Positions 1 through 8,253 of a stretch of DNA of 64,000 nt are shown piece after piece (position 1 is the first letter of the stretch; each line of letters starts with the position of its first letter). The notes beneath the pieces were generated by a model. That model did no database searches, was not told the DNA's origin, and saw only the letters and a program-made list of their open reading frames with translations. This stretch comes from Hydrogenoanaerobacterium saccharovorans (GTDB lineage Bacteria > Bacillota > Clostridia > Oscillospirales > Ruminococcaceae): contig NZ_RKRD01000001.1 in the NCBI RefSeq assembly GCF_003814745.1, forward strand, positions 868,001 through 932,000, read 5' to 3'. The position numbers were made by a program, and so were the translations under genes.

Positions 1-1161
1 GAATCGGTGCTCCATAACTGCCCCAATCTTTTGGACACAGAATATGCAATTAAGATTTTGGAGTATCTAGGCTGTAAATGCTACCGTGAGGGCGGCACGG
101 TTACAGTGGACACCACTTCCGTTACACAATGTGAGGTACCTGACCGCTTAATGCGAGAAATGCGCTCCTCCATAATTTTTCTGGGAGCAATTGCTTCACG
201 CTGTAAAAAATGCAGACTTAGTTTTCCCGGCGGGTGCGAGATAGGACAACGCCCCATAGACCTGCACCTTTCTGCTTTGCAGCAAATGGGTATGCAGATT
301 GAAGAAGACCACGGCTACTTAAATTGCAGCGTGGATAAAGGATTTCATGGCGCTAATATTTTGCTTTCGTTCCCCAGTGTGGGTGCAACCGAGAATATTA
401 TTCTCGCAGCGGTGAAAGCAAAAGGGACGACCGTTATCACCAACGCTGCACGTGAACCCGAAATTGTAGATTTGGCAAATTACTTAAACCGCTGCGGGGC
501 AAAAATTAGCGGTGCAGGCGAGGGCACAATCACGATTGAGGGCGTAGAAACCATGCAGCCTTGCGAGTATACCATTATACCCGATCGAATTGTGGCTACC
601 ACATATCTGGCAGGTGCTGCGATGACGGGAGGCAATATCCGGCTTACGGGGATTGATTGCCGTCATCTGGAATCGATTCTGCCTGTGTTTGAAGAAGCCG
701 GATGCTCTGTCCGCCGCTACAACGACGCAGTCAGTCTTTCGTGCAATCATAAGCTTTCATCGGTAAAACTCATCCGTACTATGCCTTATCCCGGTTTCCC
801 AACCGATGCTCAAGCACCATTGATGGCGATGATGAGTATTGCACAGGGTACAACTGTGTTTGTTGAAAACATTTTTGAAAACCGCTATAAACACGCCGTA
901 GAATTACAGCGTATGGGGGCACATATTAAGGTAGAAGGCAGAGTGGCAATCGTTGAAGGAATACGCACATTGCACAGTGCCGAAGTAAATGCAACCGACC
1001 TGCGCGGCGGTGCAGCACTTGTTTTGGCGGCACTGGCAGCAGAGGGTACTACTGAGGTGATGAATGTACATTATGTCGACAGAGGATATGAACAGTTAGA
1101 ACGCCAGCTTAATTTGCTTGGTGCAAATATTTCGAGAATTTCTTGCGGAGATCAGGCGTAA
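1..1161 (+). CDS. murA: UDP-N-acetylglucosamine 1-carboxyvinyltransferase, 5'-truncated by window edge
   Basis: The enzyme transfers enolpyruvate from PEP to UDP-GlcNAc, the first committed cytoplasmic step of peptidoglycan synthesis. The frame is open from base 1. The first visible residues match a point about 40 residues into the family, so the true start lies upstream and the GTG at 7 is probably internal. The EPSP-synthase fold is recognisable, with the GGCEIGQRPIDLHL segment carrying the catalytic Cys (the Cys115 equivalent, target of fosfomycin). Later landmarks are PGFPTDAQ and the DLRGGAALVLAALAAEG segment near the end. ftsQ starts 29 bases downstream on the same strand, so this is the end of a wall/division cluster. 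The gene looks intact apart from the edge. Clostridia often carry two MurA paralogues and this sequence alone does not say which one this is. Confidence 0.93.
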   Translation, partial: ESVLHNCPNLLDTEYAIKILEYLGCKCYREGGTVTVDTTSVTQCEVPDRLMREMRSSIIFLGAIASRCKKCRLSFPGGCEIGQRPIDLHLSALQQMGMQIEEDHGYLNCSVDKGFHGANILLSFPSVGATENIILAAVKAKGTTVITNAAREPEIVDLANYLNRCGAKISGAGEGTITIEGVETMQPCEYTIIPDRIVATTYLAGAAMTGGNIRLTGIDCRHLESILPVFEEAGCSVRRYNDAVSLSCNHKLSSVKLIRTMPYPGFPTDAQAPLMAMMSIAQGTTVFVENIFENRYKHAVELQRMGAHIKVEGRVAIVEGIRTLHSAEVNATDLRGGAALVLAALAAEGTTEVMNVHYVDRGYEQLERQLNLLGANISRISCGDQA

Positions 1162-1190
1162 GTAAAGTATAAATTTGGAGATTTTTCTAT

Positions 1191-2438
1191 ATGCAAAATA
1201 CAAGAAGTAAAAAGCAAAAAGGGCAGCGAACGCGACAGAGCAATGTCCGGCCGCAAAATGCTCCGCGTATGCGGGGCGACGTTTACGCCGCGCAGCAGCA
1301 AAGCCGGGCACAAAACTCTAAACGCCATAAACTAAAACGTCGCGGAAACAATGCGCTGCTTTATATTATGGTACTGATTTTGATGCTTACTGTTGGTGTT
1401 GTACTGATCTTCACCGTGTTTTTTAAGGTGATAAACATTGAGGTAGTCGGGCTCAGCCGCTACAGCAAACAGGATGTTATCAAGACTTCGGGTATTGTGG
1501 AAGGCGTAAACATGTTTCGGCTTGACCGAAAGGGAATCGAAGATGCCCTAGTGAAAAAATACAGTTATTTTGAAGCAGTGCATCTTAAATATGGGTTACC
1601 CGATACGATAACTATAAAGGTGATGGAAGCTGAACCGGCAGGTGCAATACAGCAGGGCGAAACTTACATACTCATATCTTCGTCGGGGAGGGTGCTTGAG
1701 ACAGACGTTACCGAGCTTATGTCGGGATTGCCTATTATAAAAGGTTTTAATGCGCTGCAATTAAGCCAGGGCAGCACAATTGAAGATATGCTTCGCAAAA
1801 TGCGCAAAGAAGCAGCTGCAAAGGGTGACCCAAAAGAAGGCGATACGGCAGAGATGCGGCAGGCAAAACAAGATGCTCAGCGAGCCGCTGAACAGGCGGT
1901 AAGCAACCTATCTTCTCAAATGGACGTGATGAAAGCCTTTCTGCAAACAGTTGGCATAACCGGATTTACTCAGGTAAATTACGTTGATTTGAGTGATAAA
2001 TTCAATTTGGTTGTTGGGTATAACGGTAAAATAATAGTTGAATTTGGTTCTGAGGCGGAACTCGCCTACAAGATACAATGCGTACAAAAAGTGATTGATG
2101 AAAAACTTGCTGATACCTTCGAGGGTAAAATCGATGCTTCCTATCCGGGAAGGGTGCGTGTACGCCGATTAAGCCTGCAGGCGCAAGATATGACAGAAGA
2201 TGAGTACGCCGAGTATCTTTACGAACAGAACGGCGGCGAGCAGCCGGAAGCTTCGGATGAACGCTCAGCTGAGAGCAGCTTGAGCACGGATGAAAGCAAT
2301 TCCGGCAGCACCTCGCAAAACAGCAAGCCGGATGTTTCATCTTCGGATGAAGCGTCTGATGCAAGCAGTGAGGAGGATGACGCGAACAGTGAAAGTGAGT
2401 CGGAATATAATTCGCAAGGGCTGCCCGAAATAGGGTAG
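1191..2438 (+). CDS. ftsQ: Cell division protein FtsQ/DivIB
   Basis: This is a divisome protein with one membrane span that links early and late division proteins outside the membrane. The order is a basic cytoplasmic N-terminus (about residues 1-52), one hydrophobic span (about 54-80), and a POTRA domain beginning at VINIEVVGLSRYS. The beta domain follows, containing KIIVEFGSEAELAYKIQ. The 415 residues exceed the roughly 260 of Bacillus DivIB. The excess is an Ala/Glu/Lys-rich insert (about residues 203-240, probably helical) and a Ser/Glu/Asp-rich tail over the last 65 or so residues. The start is ATG with GGAG about 10 bases upstream. It lies between murA and ftsZ, and no ftsA is present here. 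Family assignment is firm from the POTRA domain and context. Confidence 0.88.
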   Translation: MQNTRSKKQKGQRTRQSNVRPQNAPRMRGDVYAAQQQSRAQNSKRHKLKRRGNNALLYIMVLILMLTVGVVLIFTVFFKVINIEVVGLSRYSKQDVIKTSGIVEGVNMFRLDRKGIEDALVKKYSYFEAVHLKYGLPDTITIKVMEAEPAGAIQQGETYILISSSGRVLETDVTELMSGLPIIKGFNALQLSQGSTIEDMLRKMRKEAAAKGDPKEGDTAEMRQAKQDAQRAAEQAVSNLSSQMDVMKAFLQTVGITGFTQVNYVDLSDKFNLVVGYNGKIIVEFGSEAELAYKIQCVQKVIDEKLADTFEGKIDASYPGRVRVRRLSLQAQDMTEDEYAEYLYEQNGGEQPEASDERSAESSLSTDESNSGSTSQNSKPDVSSSDEASDASSEEDDANSESESEYNSQGLPEIG

Positions 2439-2611
2439 AATAGGATTTTTTCAACAGTCTGTATTCTGTCGTCAATATATTACCGAATTTGCGGATTTGT
2501 TGTGCTATCCTATTGAATTGAAAGCAAAAACATGATAGAGTAAAATATATATAAATTTATAATTATTATTTAATTTACATACTCCACAAATTGTATAGGG
2601 GGAAACCTTGG

Positions 2612-3766
2612 ATGTTTAACAATTTCAGCATTGATATGGAATACGACAATTGTGTGTCGATTAAAGTGCTCGGGGTGGGCGGCGGCGGCGGTAATGCGGT
2701 CAATCGCATGATCCAGTCCGGCATGCAGGGTGTTGACTTCGTATCTGTCAATACCGATCATCAGGCGCTTATCTTTTCACAAGCAGCGCAAAAAATTCAA
2801 ATAGGCGAAAAGCTTACAAAGGGCAGAGGTGCCGGCGGCGACCCTGAAAAAGGTCAGCGCGCGGCGGAGGAAAGCCGTGATGAGGTTGCAGCTGCACTGA
2901 AGGGTACCAGTATGGTATTTATCACTGCAGGTATGGGCGGCGGCACCGGAACAGGTGCAGCGCCGGTTATTGCTGAGATTGCAAAAGAAATGGACATCCT
3001 CACGGTTGGTGTTGTAACCAAGCCCTTTAATTTTGAGGGTAAACGCAGAGCCGAGCAGGCTGAAATGGGCATCACTGCTCTTAAAGAACAAGTGGATGCC
3101 TTGGTTGTGATTCCAAATGAACGGTTGAAAACTGTATCGGACCAGAAAATCTCGCTTGCAAATGCGTTTTTAATGGCGGATGATGTGGTACGCCAAGGCG
3201 TACAGAGTATCTCTGATTTGATTAATGTTACCGGTGTGGTCAACTTGGACTTTGCGGACGTTACCGCTATTATGAAAGACGCCGGCTTTGCCCACATGGG
3301 CGTTGGCCGCGCATCGGGTAAAGACAAGGCAAAACTTGCTGCACAAGCGGCAATATCCAGCCCTCTGCTCGAAACTTCCATCAACGGTGCGCATGGCGTA
3401 ATCGTAAACTTTACTGTTTCACCCGATATTGATTTGGAAGAGATCGATGTGGCATCCTCTATGATTCATGAGTCTACTCACCCCGATGTAAACCTGATTT
3501 GGGGTGTTGCTTACGATGACACTCTCAACGATGAAATGAAGGTTACTGTGATTGCCACAGGCTTTGAAGAAAATCTGATGGATATCCCCTATGTGTTTAA
3601 ATCAACCCCCAACGAGGCTGCGGTGAACTCGCGTACGGCAACCGCAACACAGGCAAGGCCGGTTGTGCAGGAGGTACCGCCTGCACCTGCACCGGAGCCG
3701 ATAAAAGAAGAGGATGATGATACCGACTTCTTTGATATTATGAAGATATTCAACCAGAAAAATTAG
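2612..3766 (+). CDS. ftsZ: Cell division GTPase FtsZ
   Basis: FtsZ is the tubulin homologue that polymerises into the cytoplasmic Z ring. The glycine-rich start VLGVGGGGGNAVNRM and the tubulin signature GMGGGTGTGAAP (about residue 108) form the nucleotide site, and the T7-loop region follows in NLDFADVTAIMKDAG. The C-terminal tail is a Pro/Ala-rich linker followed by acidic residues and FFDIMKIFNQKN, the short peptide that usually docks membrane anchors. ATG 2612 is chosen over the upstream in-frame TTG 2591 because AGGGGGA lies just before it at normal spacing; this gives 384 residues, the usual length. The 173 bases before it are AT-rich and may hold a promoter. Two terminators follow directly. 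Confidence 0.98.
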   Translation: MFNNFSIDMEYDNCVSIKVLGVGGGGGNAVNRMIQSGMQGVDFVSVNTDHQALIFSQAAQKIQIGEKLTKGRGAGGDPEKGQRAAEESRDEVAAALKGTSMVFITAGMGGGTGTGAAPVIAEIAKEMDILTVGVVTKPFNFEGKRRAEQAEMGITALKEQVDALVVIPNERLKTVSDQKISLANAFLMADDVVRQGVQSISDLINVTGVVNLDFADVTAIMKDAGFAHMGVGRASGKDKAKLAAQAAISSPLLETSINGAHGVIVNFTVSPDIDLEEIDVASSMIHESTHPDVNLIWGVAYDDTLNDEMKVTVIATGFEENLMDIPYVFKSTPNEAAVNSRTATATQARPVVQEVPPAPAPEPIKEEDDDTDFFDIMKIFNQKN

Positions 3767-3782
3767 GACAAGCTTACCTTCA

Positions 3783-3815
3783 GGCAGCTGCATGATTGTG
3801 CGGCTGCCTTTTAAA
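3783..3815 (+). terminator. First terminator after ftsZ
   Basis: A stem of about 10 pairs has GGCAGCTGCA facing TGCGGCTGCC with one G-T wobble, and is followed by TTTTAAATTTT. It begins 16 bases after the ftsZ stop. Confidence 0.85.
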
Positions 3816-3831
3816 TTTTAACAAGTAGGCA

Positions 3832-3864
3832 GGGGCCGCATGCATAGCATGCGGCTCCTTTTTC
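3832..3864 (+). terminator. Second, tandem terminator after ftsZ
   Basis: A 12-pair stem has GGGGCCGCATGC and GCATGCGGCTCC around a 3-base loop, followed by five Ts. Together with the preceding hairpin it gives ftsZ a double terminator and isolates the M23 peptidase gene. Confidence 0.9.
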
Positions 3865-3901
3865 ATACACTGATACAAAAACGAATTTGCAGGTGATAGG
3901 G

Positions 3902-4969
3902 TTGCGTGTTAATAATAAGACTTATGCGAGTGTTATAATCTTTCTGGCGGTGTGCATTACAGTTTCCGTTTTGTCTTTAGGCACAAAAACGGCGATGGTG
4001 ATAAACAATAAAGAAAGCGAAGAAAAAAAAGACTTTATAAAGTGGGCAGAGTTTAATGTTCCTGCATCGGCGTTGGATAAAGCATATAAGGCAGCAATTA
4101 AAGCCAACGAAGAAGAACTTGACCTGGATATGCCCCGTATTTTAGGTTATCTGGCTGCTACCTACTGGGGCAATTGGAAGTCTTACAAAAGCTCCGATGT
4201 GGATAAGCTTTTGGAGCGCATCCGTTCAGGCGAAAATCTTACAGAAATGGCTGCCAAGTATAAAGATTACAATTATTTTCGCAAAACATACGATGCCGTA
4301 TTAGGGGGGATGGTGGGTGACTACGCCATAGAGCTGCCCGATGAAACCGGTAATTTAAGGTGGGTAGAAAAATATGGGCTTAAGGCGTATTTGCCTGTTG
4401 CAGAAGGCTTCAGCTTTGGCCACTGCGACGATTTCGGCAACTCTCGCTCATTTGGCTACCGCAGGCGGCATTTGGGCAACGACTTGATGGGGACCGTTGG
4501 CACACCGATTATTGCAGTAGAATCGGGTACGGTTGAGGTAATGGGGTGGAACCGCTACGGAGGCTGGCGCATCGGTATCCGCAGTTTTAACAGCCAGCGT
4601 TACTATTACTATGCACATCTGCGTAAGAATAAACCATTTCAGCCCGACCTTAAAGAAGGGGATACAGTGCAAGGCGGAGATGTTATTGGGTATTTGGGTA
4701 TGACCGGTTACTCGAATAAAGAAAATGTGAATGGTATGAACGTACCTCATCTGCACTTTGGTTTACAGCTTATCTTTGATGAATCGCAGAAAGATGGGAA
4801 CGGTGAGATTTGGGTAGATGTATACCAGCTGGTGAATTTTCTTGCGCGCAACCGCAGTACGGTAGAGCGTGACAGCGACACCGGATTTTATAAGCGTAAG
4901 TATAATTATATCGACTACACTGCACAGGGTGACCACCCACCTATACCAAAAGCAAACGCATCGGAATAA
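3902..4969 (+). CDS. M23 family metallopeptidase (LytM/peptidoglycan endopeptidase type), membrane anchored
   Basis: This is a probable extracellular zinc peptidase cutting peptidoglycan cross-bridges or stems. An N-terminal hydrophobic segment (about residues 9-29) acts as signal or anchor. The C-terminal M23 domain shows the first metal ligands in RRHLGNDLMG, then YYYYAHL and the final VPHLHFGLQ, so the His/Asp and HxH ligand set is complete. Between them lies a domain of about 120 residues that I do not recognise. The TTG at 3902 is chosen because AGGTGA sits 5 bases upstream; an earlier in-frame TTG at 3887 has no such site. The last codons run into a terminator. The precise bond cut and any role in division or sporulation cannot be read from the sequence. 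Confidence 0.85.
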   Translation: MRVNNKTYASVIIFLAVCITVSVLSLGTKTAMVINNKESEEKKDFIKWAEFNVPASALDKAYKAAIKANEEELDLDMPRILGYLAATYWGNWKSYKSSDVDKLLERIRSGENLTEMAAKYKDYNYFRKTYDAVLGGMVGDYAIELPDETGNLRWVEKYGLKAYLPVAEGFSFGHCDDFGNSRSFGYRRRHLGNDLMGTVGTPIIAVESGTVEVMGWNRYGGWRIGIRSFNSQRYYYYAHLRKNKPFQPDLKEGDTVQGGDVIGYLGMTGYSNKENVNGMNVPHLHFGLQLIFDESQKDGNGEIWVDVYQLVNFLARNRSTVERDSDTGFYKRKYNYIDYTAQGDHPPIPKANASE

Positions 4970-4985
4970 GCCCGATGCGTTTTTG
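4956..4985. terminator. Terminator overlapping the end of the M23 gene
   Basis: ACGCATCGG and CCCGATGCGT form a stem around the stop codon, followed by TTTTTGTTT. It lies between two convergent genes (M23 on +, DUF218 on -). Confidence 0.85.
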
Positions 4986-4991
4986 TTTATA

Positions 4992-5738
4992 TTATGTCCC
5001 CAGCACAACCGCTTTTACAAGCCCTGCCCATTCGCGCACGTAGTACATCGGCACCAGCCCCCAAGGCGTATTAGATGAAATTGCCGAGGGCGAAAGCCCG
5101 TTGCGCTTTGCAAAAAGAGAGGCGCGAAATTGATGGAAACCATCTGTGCAGATTACGACATTGGTATCGAGATTGTTTTGTACTATTACCTTTGCACAAA
5201 GCTTAAGGTTTTGGCTTGTATTGCCCGAAGCATTCTCTTCATAGATTCGTTTTGCCTCAACCCCTTGCTGAATGAGATATTGTTTCATCACTGCACTTTC
5301 GGTATAGGTTTGTCCTTCGCCGAGCCCGCCGGATACCACAGCCACCGCATGAGGGTTGCTGTGCAGGTAATCGGCAGCAGCCGTCAGCCGTCGGCTCAGC
5401 ATCAGGCTCGGTTGGTCTCCTTTAATTTTTGCCCCCAATATAAGTACGGTTTCGGGCGGGTTGGCAACGGCGGGAGGAGAAAAGTAAGCCGCATGCAGCA
5501 TCAGTGTTAGTAGGCATACTGCAACAGTGCCGCCCAATGTCCAGAGTATGTTGATAAGCTTGCGCCATTTTGCTTTAATACTGTTATAAAAATATACATA
5601 ACTGCCAAATGCAATTGTAAACAGCAGCATAGCTGCAACAGATAGATTCCAAATTCCGTAGATTAGAGATGGAATGAGAGCGAAAAATAGTACCACTGCA
5701 CAGAAACCATAGCAAAACACGCGAACAATTTTTTTCAT
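4992..5738 (-). CDS. YdcF/SanA-like DUF218 membrane protein
   Basis: About three N-terminal hydrophobic segments (first 85 or so residues) precede a DUF218 domain. The family landmarks are visible: ETVLILGAKI at the start of the fold, VVSGGLG, the SAVMKQYLIQQGV segment, ENASGNTSQN and VVICTDGFHQFRA. The domain probably faces the outside. Members such as SanA and ElyC influence envelope integrity, but the reaction is unknown and I assign none. The ATG start has GGAGAGG just upstream. It is convergent with the M23 gene; the symporter gene lies immediately upstream on the same strand. Confidence 0.8.
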   Translation of the reverse strand: MKKIVRVFCYGFCAVVLFFALIPSLIYGIWNLSVAAMLLFTIAFGSYVYFYNSIKAKWRKLINILWTLGGTVAVCLLTLMLHAAYFSPPAVANPPETVLILGAKIKGDQPSLMLSRRLTAAADYLHSNPHAVAVVSGGLGEGQTYTESAVMKQYLIQQGVEAKRIYEENASGNTSQNLKLCAKVIVQNNLDTNVVICTDGFHQFRASLFAKRNGLSPSAISSNTPWGLVPMYYVREWAGLVKAVVLGT

Positions 5739-5794
5739 GATGACCTCTCCATTGTTGAAATAAGCTCATCATAGCACAAAATTGTGAATAGATT

Positions 5795-7150
5795 TTAGCG
5801 CCGTGTCTTTTTAATATAATCGCGTGTCAAGCCAAAGACAACCCCAGAAAGCCCGAGTATTCCAATAAGGTTCGGCACAGCCATCAGCCCGTTCAGTGTA
5901 TCGGAGATACTCCATACTGTTTCGAGTTGTGTAACAGCACCAATAGGAATGAGCAATACAAACAGGTAACGGTATACCCAAGTGGCAAGTGAACTGCCAC
6001 GTGTAAGGTAATTGAGGCTTGCTTCGCCATAATAGCACCAGCCCAGCATAGAAGAGATTGCAAAAAACACCAGCGAAACCGATACAAATACGCCCCCAAG
6101 GCTGCCTAACGAATGCGAGAACGCTGCTGAGGTCATTGCACCGCTCTCCAACGGTAACTCCAGCACGCCTGTTGTAAGCAATGCCAGTGCTGTGAGGGTA
6201 CAGCATACCATCGTGTCCGCAAACACCTCAAACATGCCCCACATGCCCTGCTGCACTGCACTGTCGGTATCGGCGGCTGCATGTGCAATGGGTGCACTGC
6301 CAAGCCCAGCTTCGTTCGAAAACACCCCGCGTGCAAAACCATAACGCATCGCCTGTGCAATGCTGTAACCGCCGCAGCCGCCCAATGCCGAGCGGCTGTT
6401 AAATGCACCCTGTACAATTTGTGCAAGGGCATCGGGTACTGCTGTAATATTTTTACCGATTACAACAAGTGCAAATAGAATGTACAGTGCAGACATCAGC
6501 GGGATGGTAAGCTGAGTGATAGACGCAATACGGCGAAGCCCGCCGACGATGATCAGTGCGACGATTACCGCTGAAATAATACCCGAAACCCAAACGGGCA
6601 CCGAAAAGCTTGCAAGCATTGCACCCGAAATTGCATTTGCCTGCGTCATGTTACCAATACCAAAGCTTGCAGCCACACACAGCACCGAAAACACCCATGC
6701 CAAAACAGGTGCGCCAAGCCCCTTGCTTAAATACAGCATAGGGCCACCATAATGTGCGCCGGTTTTATCGGTACTGCGAAATCTTACAGCAAGTGCAACT
6801 TCAGCGTATTTTGTCATCATACCAAACAAAGCGCTTACCCACATCCAAAAGATGGCGCCTGCGCCCCCCAAAGAGATCGCAGTTGCAACACCGGTGATGT
6901 TGCCAACACCCATAGTTCCGGCAAGTGCAGTGGAAACCGCCTGCAAAGGGGAAATACCGTTGCGATTCTTGATTTTTTTGCCGCCGAATATTCCGCCCAG
7001 CGTGACGCGCAGCATGCTTTTAAAATGGGTAAATTGAAAAAAGCCTGTGCGGAGTGTAAAATAAATGCCCGTACCAATCAGAAGTATCAGCATGGTGGGG
7101 CCCCATACAACAGCGTTGATGCGGTGATTGATTCCCAATAAAAAGTCCAA
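5795..7150 (-). CDS. Alanine/glycine:cation symporter (AGCS family)
   Basis: A polytopic membrane protein of 451 residues, the usual family size, importing alanine or glycine with sodium or protons. Family segments include the opening span with INAVVWGPTML, the SPLQAVSTALAGTMGVGNITGVATA stretch (first part of the substrate path) and RYGFARGVFSNEAGLGSAPIAHAAA. The remainder is about ten hydrophobic segments ending in a basic tail. The start is TTG with GGAGGAGG 7-8 bases upstream. The substrate among small amino acids cannot be fixed from the sequence. Confidence 0.92.
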   Translation of the reverse strand: MDFLLGINHRINAVVWGPTMLILLIGTGIYFTLRTGFFQFTHFKSMLRVTLGGIFGGKKIKNRNGISPLQAVSTALAGTMGVGNITGVATAISLGGAGAIFWMWVSALFGMMTKYAEVALAVRFRSTDKTGAHYGGPMLYLSKGLGAPVLAWVFSVLCVAASFGIGNMTQANAISGAMLASFSVPVWVSGIISAVIVALIIVGGLRRIASITQLTIPLMSALYILFALVVIGKNITAVPDALAQIVQGAFNSRSALGGCGGYSIAQAMRYGFARGVFSNEAGLGSAPIAHAAADTDSAVQQGMWGMFEVFADTMVCCTLTALALLTTGVLELPLESGAMTSAAFSHSLGSLGGVFVSVSLVFFAISSMLGWCYYGEASLNYLTRGSSLATWVYRYLFVLLIPIGAVTQLETVWSISDTLNGLMAVPNLIGILGLSGVVFGLTRDYIKKTRR

Positions 7151-7240
7151 GCGTCTGCCTCCTCCTATACATTCTGTAAAACTATATGAAAAAGGTGCAG
7201 AAAAAAGACGGTGGCAGCGCTTGCAGTACTGAACAACAAA

Positions 7241-7268
7241 AAAAGAGGCGCTGTATGCGCCTCTTTTT
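7241..7268. terminator. Bidirectional terminator after the VOC gene
   Basis: AAAAAGAGGCGC and GCGCCTCTTTTT form a stem around a 5-base loop, with T-runs on both strands. On the minus strand it ends the glyoxalase-like gene. Confidence 0.85.
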
Positions 7269-7275
7269 GAGCCAA

Positions 7276-7647
7276 TTAATCTTTTTGCGGTACTATTTCC
7301 AGCCAGTACCCGTCCGGATCACAGATAAAATAAATGCCCATTGCAGGGTTTTCAAAACAGATGCAATCCATTGCTTTATGTTTTGCATGTGCCGCTTCCA
7401 TATCGTTGGTGGTGAATGCAAGGTGAATTTCGTTGTCTCCCAAATTGTAGGGGTCTTGGCGGTCACGCAGCCATGTCAGTTCAAGCTGATAACTTTCGTT
7501 CTCATCGGTAAGAAAAGCTAAAATAAAACTGCCGTCGTCTGCAGCTTTTCTGCGTACTTCATGCAGTCCCAGTGCCTCTTTGTAAAAAGCAAGAGATTTT
7601 TCTAAATTGAATACATTCAGGTTATTGTGTGCAAAATTAAATTTCAT
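7276..7647 (-). CDS. VOC family protein, glyoxalase I-like
   Basis: A single protein of 123 residues with the two beta-alpha-beta-beta-beta modules of the vicinal oxygen chelate fold. The four metal ligands of glyoxalase I are present at His7, Glu56, His75 and Glu117, nearly the positions of E. coli GloA, so it could be a lactoylglutathione-lyase-type enzyme detoxifying methylglyoxal. Anaerobic Firmicutes often lack glutathione, so the thiol partner is uncertain and another VOC reaction is possible. The ATG start has AAAGGAG at normal spacing. It has its own terminator and probably its own promoter. Confidence 0.8.
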   Translation of the reverse strand: MKFNFAHNNLNVFNLEKSLAFYKEALGLHEVRRKAADDGSFILAFLTDENESYQLELTWLRDRQDPYNLGDNEIHLAFTTNDMEAAHAKHKAMDCICFENPAMGIYFICDPDGYWLEIVPQKD

Positions 7648-7713
7648 CGCAGATAAACTCCTTTCTGTATATTAATGTTATTGTACAGAAAAGAACAATA
7701 TTTTTCAACTATG

Positions 7714-8046
7714 CTAGCTTGTATAATCTTCAATTAAATTGACAAGTTCTGCATAATCTTTTGCCGAAACGCCATTTTTCAGTTGCCCGCGGTCATAATC
7801 GGGCAAACTTTGAATATACACATCAAAAACCAAATCGGGGTCCGCAGCGCCGCGATGAAAAACAGCCAGCCTGCCACGGTAATCTTTTAAAAGATATTCG
7901 TAATCGGCGGCCTCTTCAATGGGTACAGCTTCGGCACCGCGATTAATAGGGGCAGATTCTTTCGGCGTCGACCATTTTACAAGGGCGAAGCTTAGAGCCA
8001 CAGCTGCAACAAGAGACAGCATGGTAACAGGTAATCCTGTGCGCAT
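7714..8046 (-). CDS. BofC C-terminal-domain-like membrane-anchored protein
   Basis: A 110-residue protein with one N-terminal hydrophobic segment (about residues 6-24), then a short linker and a domain of about 60 residues starting at YEYLLKDYRGRLAVF. The segments VYIQSLPDYDR, LKNGV and ELVNLIEDYTS resemble the C-terminal domain of BofC, the forespore intermembrane protein that restrains the SpoIVB protease in Bacillus. The N-terminal BofC domain is absent. The ATG at 8046 is chosen over an upstream in-frame ATG because AAGGAAGGG lies before it. It is divergent from the penicillin-binding protein gene. A sporulation or wall-linked role is inference from similarity and context. Confidence 0.62.
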   Translation of the reverse strand: MRTGLPVTMLSLVAAVALSFALVKWSTPKESAPINRGAEAVPIEEAADYEYLLKDYRGRLAVFHRGAADPDLVFDVYIQSLPDYDRGQLKNGVSAKDYAELVNLIEDYTS

Positions 8047-8208
8047 CAAAGCGTCCCTTCCTTTCTCATATATCTTAGTTTTAACCCTATTTTGGGCAAA
8101 AATCAAATCAGCTATGCAATAGTTTAGAAAAATATTCTAATAAAATTATTTTGCAAGAATAAAATTTTTACAGTCAATTCCTTTTAAAAAAATTAACATT
8201 TTACATTT

Positions 8209-8223
8209 GGAATATGGTATAAT
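8209..8223 (+). promoter_or_regulatory. Probable extended -10 promoter for the class A PBP gene
   Basis: TGGTATAAT ends at 8223, 31 bases before the ATG, and matches an extended -10 element. A TTAACA sits upstream, but at 19-base spacing, so the -35 is weak. Confidence 0.5.
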
Positions 8224-8253
8224 ACTAAGGAATACAAGGGGGCGACAAAACCT

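Noticed and set aside
7186..7521. A 111-codon plus-strand frame
   Set aside because: It runs through a terminator and then antisense to the glyoxalase-like gene, whose four metal ligands are intact.
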